Of a stretch of DNA of 64,000 bases, positions 9,587-18,367 are shown in pieces. The stretch is from the NCBI RefSeq assembly GCF_004217175.1, contig NZ_SHKI01000004.1, positions 248,001 to 312,000 on the forward strand, read 5' to 3'. The notes beneath the pieces were generated by a model, which saw nothing but the letters and a program-made list of their open reading frames with translations, made no database searches and was not told the DNA's origin. The position numbers were made by a program, and so were the translations under genes. Positions within the stretch are counted from its first letter, which is position 1. Every line of letters starts with the position of its first letter. The stretch comes from Leucobacter luti (GTDB taxonomy: Bacteria; Actinomycetota; Actinomycetes; Actinomycetales; Microbacteriaceae).

Positions 9587-9719
9587 ATTGGCACGGGCGC
9601 GGGCACGGGCGCGGGCACGGGTGCGCGCGGGCACGGGTGCGCGCGGGCACGGGCGCGGGCGCACGGGAGCACACGCAGGCGCACGCGCACAAGCACCCGC
9701 GCGCCCGCGCGCCCGCGAA
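9587..9719. repeat. Low-complexity GGCACGGGCGC tandem repeats
   Basis: A run of imperfect copies of GGCACGGGCGC and GGCACGGGTGCGCGC from about 9590 to 9665 grades into GCGCACGC/CGCGCCCG repeats up to the stop of the dehydrogenase gene. No coding signal is supported. It is probably a slippage-prone array. Confidence 0.7.
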
Positions 9720-10499
9720 CTAGCCGCGCGGGCCGCCGGCCACGTAGAGCACCTGGCCGGAGACGAATCCACTGCGCGGGCTCGCGAAGAACGCGACCGC
9801 GTTGGCGATGTCCTCCGGGCTCCCCACGCGGCGCACGGCGGTCGCCGCCGCCTCGCGCTCGACGAGCTCGTCAAAGCCAATCCCGAGCCGATCCGCCACC
9901 GAGCGGGTCATGTCGGTCACGGTGAACCCCGGGGCGACCGCGTTGGCGGTGACGCCGAACCTGCCGAGTTCGAGTGCGAGCGTCTTCGTAAAGCCCTGCA
10001 CGCCGGCCTTCGCGGTGGAGTAGTTCGCCTGGCCGGCGTTGCCGAGGGCCGACGTGCTCGAGAGGTTCACGATCCGCCCCCACCGCTCGGCCACCATGAA
10101 CGACTGCACTGCGCGACTCATGAGGAATGCCCCGCGCAGGTGCACACTCATGATGGTGTCCCAGCTCTCCACCGACATCTTGAAGAGCAGATCGTCGCGG
10201 AGCACTCCGGCGTTGTTGACGAGGATCAGTGGCGGCCCGAGCCGCTCGGCCACCCCGGCGACGACCGCCTGCACGCTGGCCTCATCACTCACATCGCACC
10301 CGAAGACCGCCGCCTCGCCCCCGGCGTTGCGGATCAGCTCCTCGGTCTCGAGCGCCCCGTCCGCGTCGACGTCGCAGAGCGCCACCCGCTCGCCGCGCCC
10401 CGCGAGCTCGCGGGCGATCGCCCGGCCGAGCCCGCGCGCGGCGCCGGTGACGATCGCGCTGCGCGGGTGCGGGTCCTCGGCGTCGTCGAGCTGGGTCAC
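9720..10499 (-). CDS. Short-chain dehydrogenase/reductase (FabG-like)
   Basis: An NAD(P)-dependent oxidoreductase of 259 residues with a classical SDR layout: TGAARGLGRAIA cofactor loop near residue 18, NNAG in ILVNNAGVLRDD, catalytic Ser in VNLSSTS, YxxxK in ANYSTAKAG, and a C-terminal GQVLYVAGG. The order resembles 3-oxoacyl reductases. Its GTG start overlaps the stop of the upstream gene (GTGA), so the two are translationally coupled. The substrate is unknown. Confidence 0.88.
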   Translation of the reverse strand: MTQLDDAEDPHPRSAIVTGAARGLGRAIARELAGRGERVALCDVDADGALETEELIRNAGGEAAVFGCDVSDEASVQAVVAGVAERLGPPLILVNNAGVLRDDLLFKMSVESWDTIMSVHLRGAFLMSRAVQSFMVAERWGRIVNLSSTSALGNAGQANYSTAKAGVQGFTKTLALELGRFGVTANAVAPGFTVTDMTRSVADRLGIGFDELVEREAAATAVRRVGSPEDIANAVAFFASPRSGFVSGQVLYVAGGPRG

Positions 10500-11149
10500 G
10501 CCCCCGCCTCGGAGAGCGCCGCCTCGATCGGGGTATCCCCGTCGATGAAGCGGATCGTGCGGTGCACGGTTCCCGGGTCGGCGAGCGTGGCCGCGATCAC
10601 TGCGGCGACGTTTGCGCGCGACACCTCGGCGGACTCCGCCGCGGCCGTGTCGATCTTGCCCGTCCCGGGCTCGGCGGTGAGGGCGCCCGGCCCGAGCACC
10701 GTCCAGTCGAGTCCGGTGCCGCGCAGGTGCTCGTCGGCGGCGGCCTTCGCCTCCGCGTAGGTGAAGAACGAGTTCGCCGGATCAACGCCGTGATCCGGCC
10801 CGGCCCCGAAGTAGGACACCATCACGAAGCGGGGCACCCCGGCGAGTGCCGCGGCGGTCATGGTGCGGATCGCGGCGTCCTGGTCCACCGCCGTGGTGCG
10901 TGCCGGGTCGCCTCCGCCGGCGCCGGCCGACCACACCACCGCGTCGTGCCCCACGATGAGCTCGGCGAGCTCGTGCGCGTCGAGCTGCTCCACGTCGGCG
11001 ACGTGCGGGGCGGCCCCGGTCTCGGCCACCTCGGCCGCGTGGTCCGGGTTGCGGATCACTGCGGTGACCTGGTCACCACGCGCGGTGAGGAGCGGTTCGG
11101 TGAGGAGTGCGACGCGGCCGTGGCCGCCAAAGAGAATGATGCGTGCCAT
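10496..11149 (-). CDS. NAD(P)-binding atypical SDR (NmrA/SDR_a5-like)
   Basis: A 217-residue Rossmann protein. FGGHGRVALL (residues 6-15) is the GxxGxxA-type nucleotide loop of atypical SDRs. VVWSAGAG and a YAEAKAAADEHL block, followed by DWTVLGPGALT, match the NmrA-like/SDR_a5 group, which often binds cofactor in redox sensing or acts on small substrates. ATG at 11149 is chosen over an upstream in-frame start because GGTGGAG precedes it. It is divergent from a MarR regulator 86 bp away across a palindromic operator, so it is probably MarR-controlled, together with the coupled dehydrogenase. Confidence 0.8.
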   Translation of the reverse strand: MARIILFGGHGRVALLTEPLLTARGDQVTAVIRNPDHAAEVAETGAAPHVADVEQLDAHELAELIVGHDAVVWSAGAGGGDPARTTAVDQDAAIRTMTAAALAGVPRFVMVSYFGAGPDHGVDPANSFFTYAEAKAAADEHLRGTGLDWTVLGPGALTAEPGTGKIDTAAAESAEVSRANVAAVIAATLADPGTVHRTIRFIDGDTPIEAALSEAGA

Positions 11150-11198
11150 GTTCTCCACCATATGCCGGTTCAAGTCTGAGAGAAAGAGCACCCAAGTA

Positions 11199-11229
11199 GT
11201 TGCCTCGGGCAACCAATGAGGCGTATGGT
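11199..11229. promoter_or_regulatory. MarR-type palindromic operator and overlapping promoter
   Basis: GTTGCC-TCG-GGCAAC is a perfect 6-bp inverted repeat at 11199-11213 between the divergent SDR and MarR genes. TTGCCT (11200-11205) and TATGGT (11224-11229) are 18 bp apart and could be the -35 and -10 boxes, so the operator covers the -35 box. The predicted transcription start falls at or next to the MarR ATG at 11236, suggesting a leaderless transcript. Confidence 0.55.
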
Positions 11230-11235
11230 GCAGGT

Positions 11236-11739
11236 ATGGACGATGCAGACGGGGTACCAGCGGGGGTCGAATCCGGCACCCGGGACGACGGCCACGACAC
11301 CGCGGCGACCCTCATCGCACTCACTCGCCTCGTCTCACTCTGGTCAACGATTGACTATCAGCAGAGCATCGCGGCCGCGAGCCACGTGCGACTCGACCCA
11401 TCCGCGGTGCGCGCGCTCTACGTGCTCGGGCGCGAGGGCGGTACCGCCACGCCGAGCCAGGTCGCCGCGGAACTCCGCCTCAGCCGCCCCTCAACCTCGA
11501 AGATTCTCGGCCGGCTCTCAGACGCGGGACTCATGCAGCGGGCGCCCAGCACCCGCGATCGCCGCTCAGTGAGCGTGTCGCTCACCCCCCTCGGCGAGAG
11601 CCGCTTCGCCGAACTCTTTGGGGCCGGGATCAGCATGATCGACACCGCGACCGCGGCGTGGGATCCGGCCGACCGGCGCGCACTCAACCAGCTGCTCCCC
11701 CGCCTCATTACCAGCCTCATCAGTACCCCTCCCCAGTGA
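11236..11739 (+). CDS. MarR family transcriptional regulator
   Basis: A winged-helix repressor of 167 residues. TPSQVAAELRLSRPSTSKILGRLSDAG is the recognition helix region (about 70-98), followed by the wing STRDRRSVSVSLT. The N-terminal 20 residues are acidic and unstructured. ATG at 11236 is preferred to a TTG 36 bp upstream that would run through the palindromic operator. It probably represses both itself with the downstream dehydrogenase (15 bp away) and the divergent SDR pair. The ligand is unknown. Confidence 0.85.
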   Translation: MDDADGVPAGVESGTRDDGHDTAATLIALTRLVSLWSTIDYQQSIAAASHVRLDPSAVRALYVLGREGGTATPSQVAAELRLSRPSTSKILGRLSDAGLMQRAPSTRDRRSVSVSLTPLGESRFAELFGAGISMIDTATAAWDPADRRALNQLLPRLITSLISTPPQ

Positions 11740-11753
11740 AAGGACCACCCACA

Positions 11754-12584
<831 letters not shown>

Positions 12585-12600
12585 CTCGCGCGGTCACCAC

Positions 12601-12652
12601 ACGCGCGTGCCCGGGGCGGGGCCACTGAGGCCGCCGCCCCGGGCACGCGCGT
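12601..12652. terminator. Bidirectional terminator hairpin
   Basis: A 19-bp perfect stem (12601-12619 with 12634-12652, core GCGCGTGCCCGGGGCGG) lies between the convergent dehydrogenase and PACE genes. There is no clear T-run. Confidence 0.7.
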
Positions 12653-12657
12653 TGGTG

Positions 12658-13143
12658 TTAGTGCGCCGCCGCGCGCGCGGAGGCCGGGAGCCCGAAGACG
12701 CGGTCAAACGCCCAGGTGTAGCCGAGCGTGAACACGAGGAAGAAGACCAGCAGGCCCGACTCGATGACCAGCGCTTCGAGCAGGCTCACGTGCAGCATGA
12801 GCGCGACGAGCGGGATCGTGAACAGCAGCACGCCGCCCTCGTACCCGATCGCGTGGAGCGCGCGCGCACGCGCTCCGCGGCCGGTGGCACCACTGCGGCG
12901 CTCAAGTGCCTCGAAGATGGTGTTCCAGACGTAGTTCCACGCGGTCGCGGTGGTGGACACCAGGATCGCGGTGAGCGTCGATTCGCCGCCGCTGTGGCCG
13001 AGGAGCGCGCTCAGCACGAACACCGTGAAGAGCACGCTGAGCCCCTCGTAGCCCGCGACAAACGTCACGCGGCGAAGCACGGGGCGAGCCTGGAAGAACC
13101 GGAGCTCTGGGGTGGCGGGAAGGGTGTGGCCAATGGTGGTCAC
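12658..13143 (-). CDS. PACE family efflux transporter
   Basis: An integral membrane protein of 161 residues with four hydrophobic segments arranged as two bacterial transmembrane-pair units, the PACE (AceI-like) layout for proton-coupled efflux of chlorhexidine and similar biocides. The second unit reads RALHAIGYEGGVLLF, matching the conserved R-x-x-H-x-x-x-F/Y-E motif; the first has RVTFVAGYEGLSVLF. The GTG at 13143 has GGAG seven bases upstream; another GTG lies 9 bp earlier. No regulator lies next to it. Confidence 0.85.
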   Translation of the reverse strand: MTTIGHTLPATPELRFFQARPVLRRVTFVAGYEGLSVLFTVFVLSALLGHSGGESTLTAILVSTTATAWNYVWNTIFEALERRSGATGRGARARALHAIGYEGGVLLFTIPLVALMLHVSLLEALVIESGLLVFFLVFTLGYTWAFDRVFGLPASARAAAH

Positions 13144-13378
13144 GGGTATCACTCCAACAACTGACTGCCGGTCGCGGAGGAGCTCGTGTGAACCCGCCTC
13201 GAAGCACGCGATTACGACAGTGGTTGAAGCTTAGCACAACGGAATCCGTTGATTTCTGCGAGTTTCATGACCTTTCGCTCACTATGCAGCATTGATCCCC
13301 ACCCGACCTCTGCCCCAAACTAACCCCGGCGCGTGCGACGAAGGACCGTGCGGCGAAGGGGCCACTCCCCGCGCCACG

Positions 13379-14008
13379 CTAGGCCGCGGCCGCGCGCAAC
13401 TGCAGCGTCGTGAGGCAGGTCGGGTCGTCGGCTCCAGTGCGCACGGTCTGCGTGCCAGCGTCGCCGTCGACGGTCATGGTGACCGTAAACTCGCCACCGC
13501 GGGGCAGCCAGACCCCAACGAAGCCGTTGTCGGCGGTGTGGACCGCGCGATCCACCACCACGTCACCCGTGGCGGCGTCGGTCACGAGCAGCTGCGCGGC
13601 AACGTCGCGCAGCTCCCCGAGGCAGGAGGTTGGCACGTGGAACGTGCACGGGTGCGTCTCGGTGCGGTACGGGGCGACAGAGAGGTAGAACTGATCCGCC
13701 GCGATCGGCACGACAAGCTCACCCGGCTGGTCCGGCTGCACCCGCACCTCGCTCGGCATGATTGAGGCGGTGAGCTCCGCCGGGCGCTCCGCCACGGGGA
13801 GGGCGTCGAGCCCCTCGGCGAGCGCGACCGGGTCGCTCGCATCGAGCCCGAGTCCAGCGAGGATCTCGTGCGTCTCAGTGACGCTCCCGGCAGCGCGCGG
13901 AGCCTCCTCCGCGACCGGGGAGGCCGTGGCACACCCGGCAAGGATGAGCACTGCGGCGAGTGCGGGGGCGAGGATGGCGGGGCGCAGGCGCGCACGAGAG
14001 ATACCCAT
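13379..14008 (-). CDS. cueP: CueP-like copper-binding lipoprotein
   Basis: An exported protein of 209 residues. The signal peptide runs to a lipobox LILAGCATA (Cys about 24), so it should be lipid-anchored outside the membrane. HPCTFHVPTSCLGEL (about residues 127-141) carries the His and paired Cys residues typical of the CueP family of extracytoplasmic copper-binding proteins. It lies 62 bp downstream of the copper ATPase gene and is probably co-transcribed. ATG at 14008 is chosen because it begins the signal peptide; the reading frame stays open further upstream, overlapping the ATPase, but that part is not protein-like. Confidence 0.82.
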   Translation of the reverse strand: MGISRARLRPAILAPALAAVLILAGCATASPVAEEAPRAAGSVTETHEILAGLGLDASDPVALAEGLDALPVAERPAELTASIMPSEVRVQPDQPGELVVPIAADQFYLSVAPYRTETHPCTFHVPTSCLGELRDVAAQLLVTDAATGDVVVDRAVHTADNGFVGVWLPRGGEFTVTMTVDGDAGTQTVRTGADDPTCLTTLQLRAAAA

Positions 14009-14070
14009 ACCCGGTATCGTGCCAGTGCCGCCTGTGGGCAAGCTGCGCCAGGCCCCGCCCCGCCTCATCG

Positions 14071-16281
14071 CTACGCCCTCGGTGCGCCGAGGATCTCCCG
14101 GGTAACCACGTCGGGCCGGAGGTCGAGCCGCCGCAGCAGCTGCGCGTTGAGCGCCACCACCACGGTCGACAGCGACATCAGCACCGCCCCCACCGACATC
14201 GGCAGCACGAAGCCGATCGGGGCGAGCACGCCGGCCGCGAGCGGCACGGAGATCAGGTTGTACCCGGCCGCCCACCACAGGTTCTGCCGCATCTTGCGGT
14301 ATGCCGCGTGCGAGAGCTGGATCACCGAGATCACCGAGCGCGGGTCGTCGCTCGCGAGAATCACCCCGGCCGAGGCGATGGCCACGTCCGTGCCGGCCCC
14401 GATCGCGAGCCCCACATCGGCCTGGGCGAGCGCGGGCGCGTCGTTCACCCCGTCGCCGACCATCGCGACGCGGTGCCCCTCGCGTTGCAGCTCCTGCACC
14501 TTCGCGGCCTTGTCCTCCGGTCGCACGCCGGCGAAGACACGGTCGATGCCGAGTTCGGCGGCCACGGAGTGCGCAACCGCGGGCGCGTCGCCGGTGATCA
14601 TGACCACCTCGACCCCGAGCTTGTGCAGCGCGGCAACGGCGTCGCGAGACTCGGGCCGGATCTCGTCGCTCAGCGCGAGCGCGCCAATCACGGCGCCGTC
14701 GCGGAGTACGTGCAGGATGATCGCACCGCGCTCCCGCCACGCGTCGGCGGCCGGCAGCTCGGTGGCACCCTCCTCCTCAAGCAGGTAGGGGCCACCCACA
14801 CGAATCACCGCGCCGTCGACCGTCGCGGTCACGCCGACCGCGGGCGACGAAGCAAAGTCGCTCGCGGGCCGCAGCGCGAGGTCACGGTCGGACGCGGCGC
14901 GCACGATCGCCTTCGCGAGCGGGTGCTCACTCGCGTGCTCGGCGGCCGCGGCGAGCGCCAGCACGTCCGCCTCAGTCCAGTCCCCGACGGTCACGAAGTC
15001 AGACACGGTCGGCTCGCCCTTCGTGAGCGTGCCGGTCTTGTCGAACAGCACCGCGTCGACACTGCGCATGCTCTCGAGCGCCAGCCGATCCTTCACGAGC
15101 ACGCCGCCGCGCGCCGCGCGCTCGGTGGCGATTGATACGACGAGCGGGATCGCAAGACCCAGCGCGTGGGGGCACGCGATCACGAGCACGGTGATGGTGC
15201 GCACCACGGCGTCGTCCGGAAGACCGGCGATGCTCCAGGCGATTGCGGTGATGATCGCGGCACCAAGCGCGAACCAGAACAGCCACCCGGCCGCCGTGTC
15301 GGCAAGCCGCTGGGCGCGGGAGGACGAGTTTTGGGCATCGGTCACGAGCCGCTGGATGCCGGCGAGCGCCGTGTTGTCACCGGTCGCGGTCACCTCGATG
15401 CGCAACCCGGAGTCGGTTGCGACGGTGCCCGCGGTGACGCGATCGCCGATCTCGCGCGTCACGGTGCGCGACTCGCCCGTGACCATCGACTCATCCATCG
15501 CAACGCGGCCGTCGACGACCGTGCCGTCCGCGGGCACGCTGCCGCCCGGACGCACCACGACCACGTCGCCGACGCGCAGCTCAGCCGGGGCGACCGTGAC
15601 GATCTGGTCGCCCTCAACCCGCTCCGCGGTGTCGGGGAGCAGCGCGGCGAGCGAGTCGAGCGCGGAGGTGGTCTGCGCGAGTGAGCGCATCTCGACCCAG
15701 TGGCCGAGCAGCATAATCACGATCAGGAGCGCCAGCTCCCACCAGAAGTCGAGCTGATGATCGAGAATCCCGAGGCTCGACCCCCACGAGGCAAGGAACG
15801 CGACGGTGATCGCGAGCCCAATGAGCAGCATCATGCCGGGCTTGCGCGCCCGGATCTCCTGCACCGCGCCGACCAGGAATGGGCGACCGCCCCACACGTA
15901 CATGACCGTGCCGAGCACCAGGGAAACCCAGGGCAGGCCGGGGATGTCGGGCAGCGTGTAGCCCAGGATCATCGCGAACATTCCCGACAGCGCCGCGGTG
16001 GGGATGGCGAGCACCAGCATGATCCAGAACAGTCGCCGGTACTGCGCGACGTGCCCCTCGTGTCCGCCGGCGTGATCGCCGTGCCCGTCGTGGCCGCCGT
16101 GCCCCTGGTGGGCGTCGTGGCCCGCATGATCACCGTGATCGTCGTGATCCTGGTGGGCATCGTGCCCCGCGTATCCGGCGGGGTCCGCGAGCGCGGTGTG
16201 ATCAGCGTGCGCGTCGCGATCAGCGTGCGCCAAGTGCGCGTCGTGCCCCGCGTGCGCGTCGTGCGCCTGTGAGCGATCCAT
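14071..16281 (-). CDS. copB: Copper-exporting P1B-type ATPase, CopB class
   Basis: A heavy-metal P-type ATPase of 736 residues. The first 75 residues are a His/Asp/Gly-rich tail with repeated HDAH, GHDG and DHGDH units instead of a CxxC metal domain. The metal-path motif is CPH (ACPHALGLAIP, about residue 369), typical of CopB (P1B-3) pumps. TGES, the phosphorylation site DKTGTLTKG (about 413) and MVGDGVNDAP (about 610) are intact. ATG at 16281 is chosen because GGAGAGG precedes it and because the CsoR-type operator upstream must lie outside the coding region. It would export copper and feed CueP outside. Confidence 0.92.
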   Translation of the reverse strand: MDRSQAHDAHAGHDAHLAHADRDAHADHTALADPAGYAGHDAHQDHDDHGDHAGHDAHQGHGGHDGHGDHAGGHEGHVAQYRRLFWIMLVLAIPTAALSGMFAMILGYTLPDIPGLPWVSLVLGTVMYVWGGRPFLVGAVQEIRARKPGMMLLIGLAITVAFLASWGSSLGILDHQLDFWWELALLIVIMLLGHWVEMRSLAQTTSALDSLAALLPDTAERVEGDQIVTVAPAELRVGDVVVVRPGGSVPADGTVVDGRVAMDESMVTGESRTVTREIGDRVTAGTVATDSGLRIEVTATGDNTALAGIQRLVTDAQNSSSRAQRLADTAAGWLFWFALGAAIITAIAWSIAGLPDDAVVRTITVLVIACPHALGLAIPLVVSIATERAARGGVLVKDRLALESMRSVDAVLFDKTGTLTKGEPTVSDFVTVGDWTEADVLALAAAAEHASEHPLAKAIVRAASDRDLALRPASDFASSPAVGVTATVDGAVIRVGGPYLLEEEGATELPAADAWRERGAIILHVLRDGAVIGALALSDEIRPESRDAVAALHKLGVEVVMITGDAPAVAHSVAAELGIDRVFAGVRPEDKAAKVQELQREGHRVAMVGDGVNDAPALAQADVGLAIGAGTDVAIASAGVILASDDPRSVISVIQLSHAAYRKMRQNLWWAAGYNLISVPLAAGVLAPIGFVLPMSVGAVLMSLSTVVVALNAQLLRRLDLRPDVVTREILGAPRA

Positions 16282-16332
16282 CGGAACATCCTCTCCGCCC
16301 CACACACGCGGAGCTTCCACACCCATAACCCT

Positions 16333-16349
16333 ATACCCCCCAGGGGTAT
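16333..16349. promoter_or_regulatory. CsoR-type copper operator
   Basis: ATACCCC-CCA-GGGGTAT is a perfect 7-bp inverted repeat matching the known actinobacterial CsoR box (TACCCC/GGGGTA). It lies about 50 bp upstream of the CopB start. Copper would release the repressor and induce copB-cueP. No csoR gene is in the window. Confidence 0.8.
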
Positions 16350-16517
16350 TCCCGCTCAGCGACATACGTTGCATTTCTCCTGTTCGCGACACACTACCTC
16401 GGGCAAAGCCCCGTCGTCCAGGGTGCGCAGCGCCGGGCCGAGCCTGCCCCGGACCGGGATACAGTTGCGAGAACGGGGCCGCAGCGTGCAACGCCCCGCG
16501 AGCGAAGGAGCGGCAGC

Positions 16518-17216
16518 GTGAGTCGTCACACCGAGCGTCGACAGCGAATCCTGCGAACCGCGGGAATCATCGGCGCGTTCGTGGTCATCGCGGTGATCAT
16601 CTGGATCGACATCGCCACTGGGATCTGGCAGCAGGTCGTGATCCTCTCGGGGCTCGCCGCCGGCCTGGTCACGTTCTTACTCACGGTGCTCGTGGTGGAC
16701 CGGGCGGTCGCGCGGGCGACCGAGCGGCGCTGGGCGCCCGTCACGCGGCTCGCGCTCACTGAGTTTTTGCACGGGCTCGCCGACGAGGACCGCAGCGAGA
16801 TCGCGCGCGGCAGAGTCATCGCCCGCGCGCTCCCAGTCCCGGGGCCCGAGGCCACACCCGCGGAGCTGCGCGAACTGCGCGAGCTCGTCGTCACTGAGCG
16901 CAGTAGGCTCACTGAGTCGCTCAGCCGGTGGGTCGAGTTCCTCTCTTCGAGCGGCGACAACGAAACCGCTCTCCGCCACGTCGCGGGGATCGCCCTGGCC
17001 CTCGACCGGATTCGCGACGCCGCCCTTGAGCAGGAGGAGCACCCCACGGCGGCCGGCCACGCCGCGCTCCACACAGAGGTGTCAGCGAGCAACGCGCGCT
17101 TCGCTGAGCTGACCGCCGAACTTGAACAGCTCCTTGCCGCGGACGCCGCCGAGGCGCGCCGCTCGGCGGCGCAGACTTGGCCCGCGGCGGGACACCCGCC
17201 GCGGGCCGGCTCCTAG
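16518..17216 (+). CDS. Hypothetical two-TM membrane protein with helical tail
   Basis: Not assigned to a known function. The 232-residue protein has a basic N-terminus, two hydrophobic helices (about 15-35 and 39-60) with the turn between them, then an Arg/Glu-rich, probably helical cytoplasmic domain to the end. GAAGGAG precedes the GTG. It is divergent from the copper operon and its stop overlaps by 4 bp the stop of the TAXI binding-protein gene on the other strand. Confidence 0.75.
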   Translation: MSRHTERRQRILRTAGIIGAFVVIAVIIWIDIATGIWQQVVILSGLAAGLVTFLLTVLVVDRAVARATERRWAPVTRLALTEFLHGLADEDRSEIARGRVIARALPVPGPEATPAELRELRELVVTERSRLTESLSRWVEFLSSSGDNETALRHVAGIALALDRIRDAALEQEEHPTAAGHAALHTEVSASNARFAELTAELEQLLAADAAEARRSAAQTWPAAGHPPRAGS

Positions 17217-18250
17217 CCTGCCACGAGTTCTTCCAGCGCGCGCTTCGCGCCGGCGTTCAGGGGCACCGGATCGGTCTCGAGCGCAGTTTCAGGATCGAGC
17301 TCCTCTGCCGCGGAATGGACCTCGGCGAGCGCTTCCTCGTTGCTCCACACCGTGCGCACGATCGCGCAGGCCGTCTCGTCGTTGAAGTCGTCGCGCACGA
17401 GCAACATGTTGGCGACCACAATCGTCGGCACGTCGTCGTCGAGGCCGTAGGTGTCCGCAGGGATCTCGCCCCGGGTGTACACGGGGTTCATCTTCTGCAT
17501 CGTGTCGAGCACGGGGGTGATGTCGATGAACTCGACGGTGTCGGCGTTGGTAGTGAAGAGCTCGGTAATGTTCGGGGTGGGCAGCCCGCCCGACCAGAAG
17601 ATCGCGTCGAGCGTACCGTTGACGAGCCCGTCGACGCTCGTCGAGAGATCGAGGCGCTGCGCGCTTACGTCGGTCTTCGAGTCGAGCCCGGCGGATTCGA
17701 GCAGCCGCAGCGCGATCACCTCGGTCCCAGATTTCGGGGACCCGGTCGACACGGTCTTGCCGCGCATGTCCTCGAGCGAAGAGATGTTCGCGCCCTTGCG
17801 CACGATCACCTGCGTGTAGTTCGAGTGGATCACCCCGAGCGCCTCGATCGGCTGCTCCCCGTCGAACACGCCGCGCCCCGCCACCGCGTCGGCGGCGGTG
17901 TCGGCGAGCGAGAACGCGACGTCGTAGTCGCCGTTGACGAGTTGCTCCACGTTCTGGACCGACGCGCCCGTCTCCGCCGCCGTAGCGCGCAGCGGCGTCT
18001 CCGCGCTCAGCAGGTTGGTGATGGCTCCCCCGAGCACGTAGTACACGCCCGTCGAGTTGCCGGTCGCCACGGCGAGCTTCTGCTCGGGTGCCTCGCAGCT
18101 GCCGGCCGCGGGTGTCCCGGCGGCACTGTCGGTGTCGCCGCCGCGCTGTACTTGCCCGCCGCACGCGGTAAGCGCGAGTGCGGCGATTGCGAGCGACGCG
18201 ACGGCGAGCGCCGCGCGGCGTCGGCGCGGAGTGAGTGTGGTGGTGTGCAT
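17213..18250 (-). CDS. TAXI-type TRAP transporter solute-binding lipoprotein
   Basis: An extracytoplasmic binding protein of 345 residues. The Sec signal ends in a lipobox (ALALTACGG, Cys about 30). The body shows the TAXI pattern: ATGNSTGVYYVLGG at the N-lobe, MRGKTVSTGSPKSGTE in the middle and DAIFWSGGLPTPNI later. It lies downstream of the fused permease gene and delivers the ligand to it. TAXI systems carry small organic acids or amino acids; the cargo cannot be stated. A second TAXI protein is encoded at 22763, linked to a sensor kinase. Confidence 0.9.
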   Translation of the reverse strand: MHTTTLTPRRRRAALAVASLAIAALALTACGGQVQRGGDTDSAAGTPAAGSCEAPEQKLAVATGNSTGVYYVLGGAITNLLSAETPLRATAAETGASVQNVEQLVNGDYDVAFSLADTAADAVAGRGVFDGEQPIEALGVIHSNYTQVIVRKGANISSLEDMRGKTVSTGSPKSGTEVIALRLLESAGLDSKTDVSAQRLDLSTSVDGLVNGTLDAIFWSGGLPTPNITELFTTNADTVEFIDITPVLDTMQKMNPVYTRGEIPADTYGLDDDVPTIVVANMLLVRDDFNDETACAIVRTVWSNEEALAEVHSAAEELDPETALETDPVPLNAGAKRALEELVAG

Positions 18251-18367
18251 AGTGCTGCTCCTTTGGTAGTGTTCCTGCGAATCGTCGGGGTGGTCTGGTG
18301 CGCACCGGTCGGCGGGCCGAGGCGGTTCCGGGCCGAGGCGCAGCGGTCTTTGCCCGGCCGCCGGGCG

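Noticed and set aside
9588..10760. Plus-strand 390-codon open frame across the GGCACGGGCGC array
   Set aside because: Shadow of the minus-strand dehydrogenases; it begins in low-complexity sequence and has no domain.
14009..14740. Extended N-terminus of the CueP frame overlapping copB
   Set aside because: The extension is Arg-rich shadow of the ATPase; a signal peptide starts at 14008.
16060..16280. DNA direct repeats in the copB 5' end
   Set aside because: They are the coding sequence of the His/Asp/Gly tail, not an independent repeat element.
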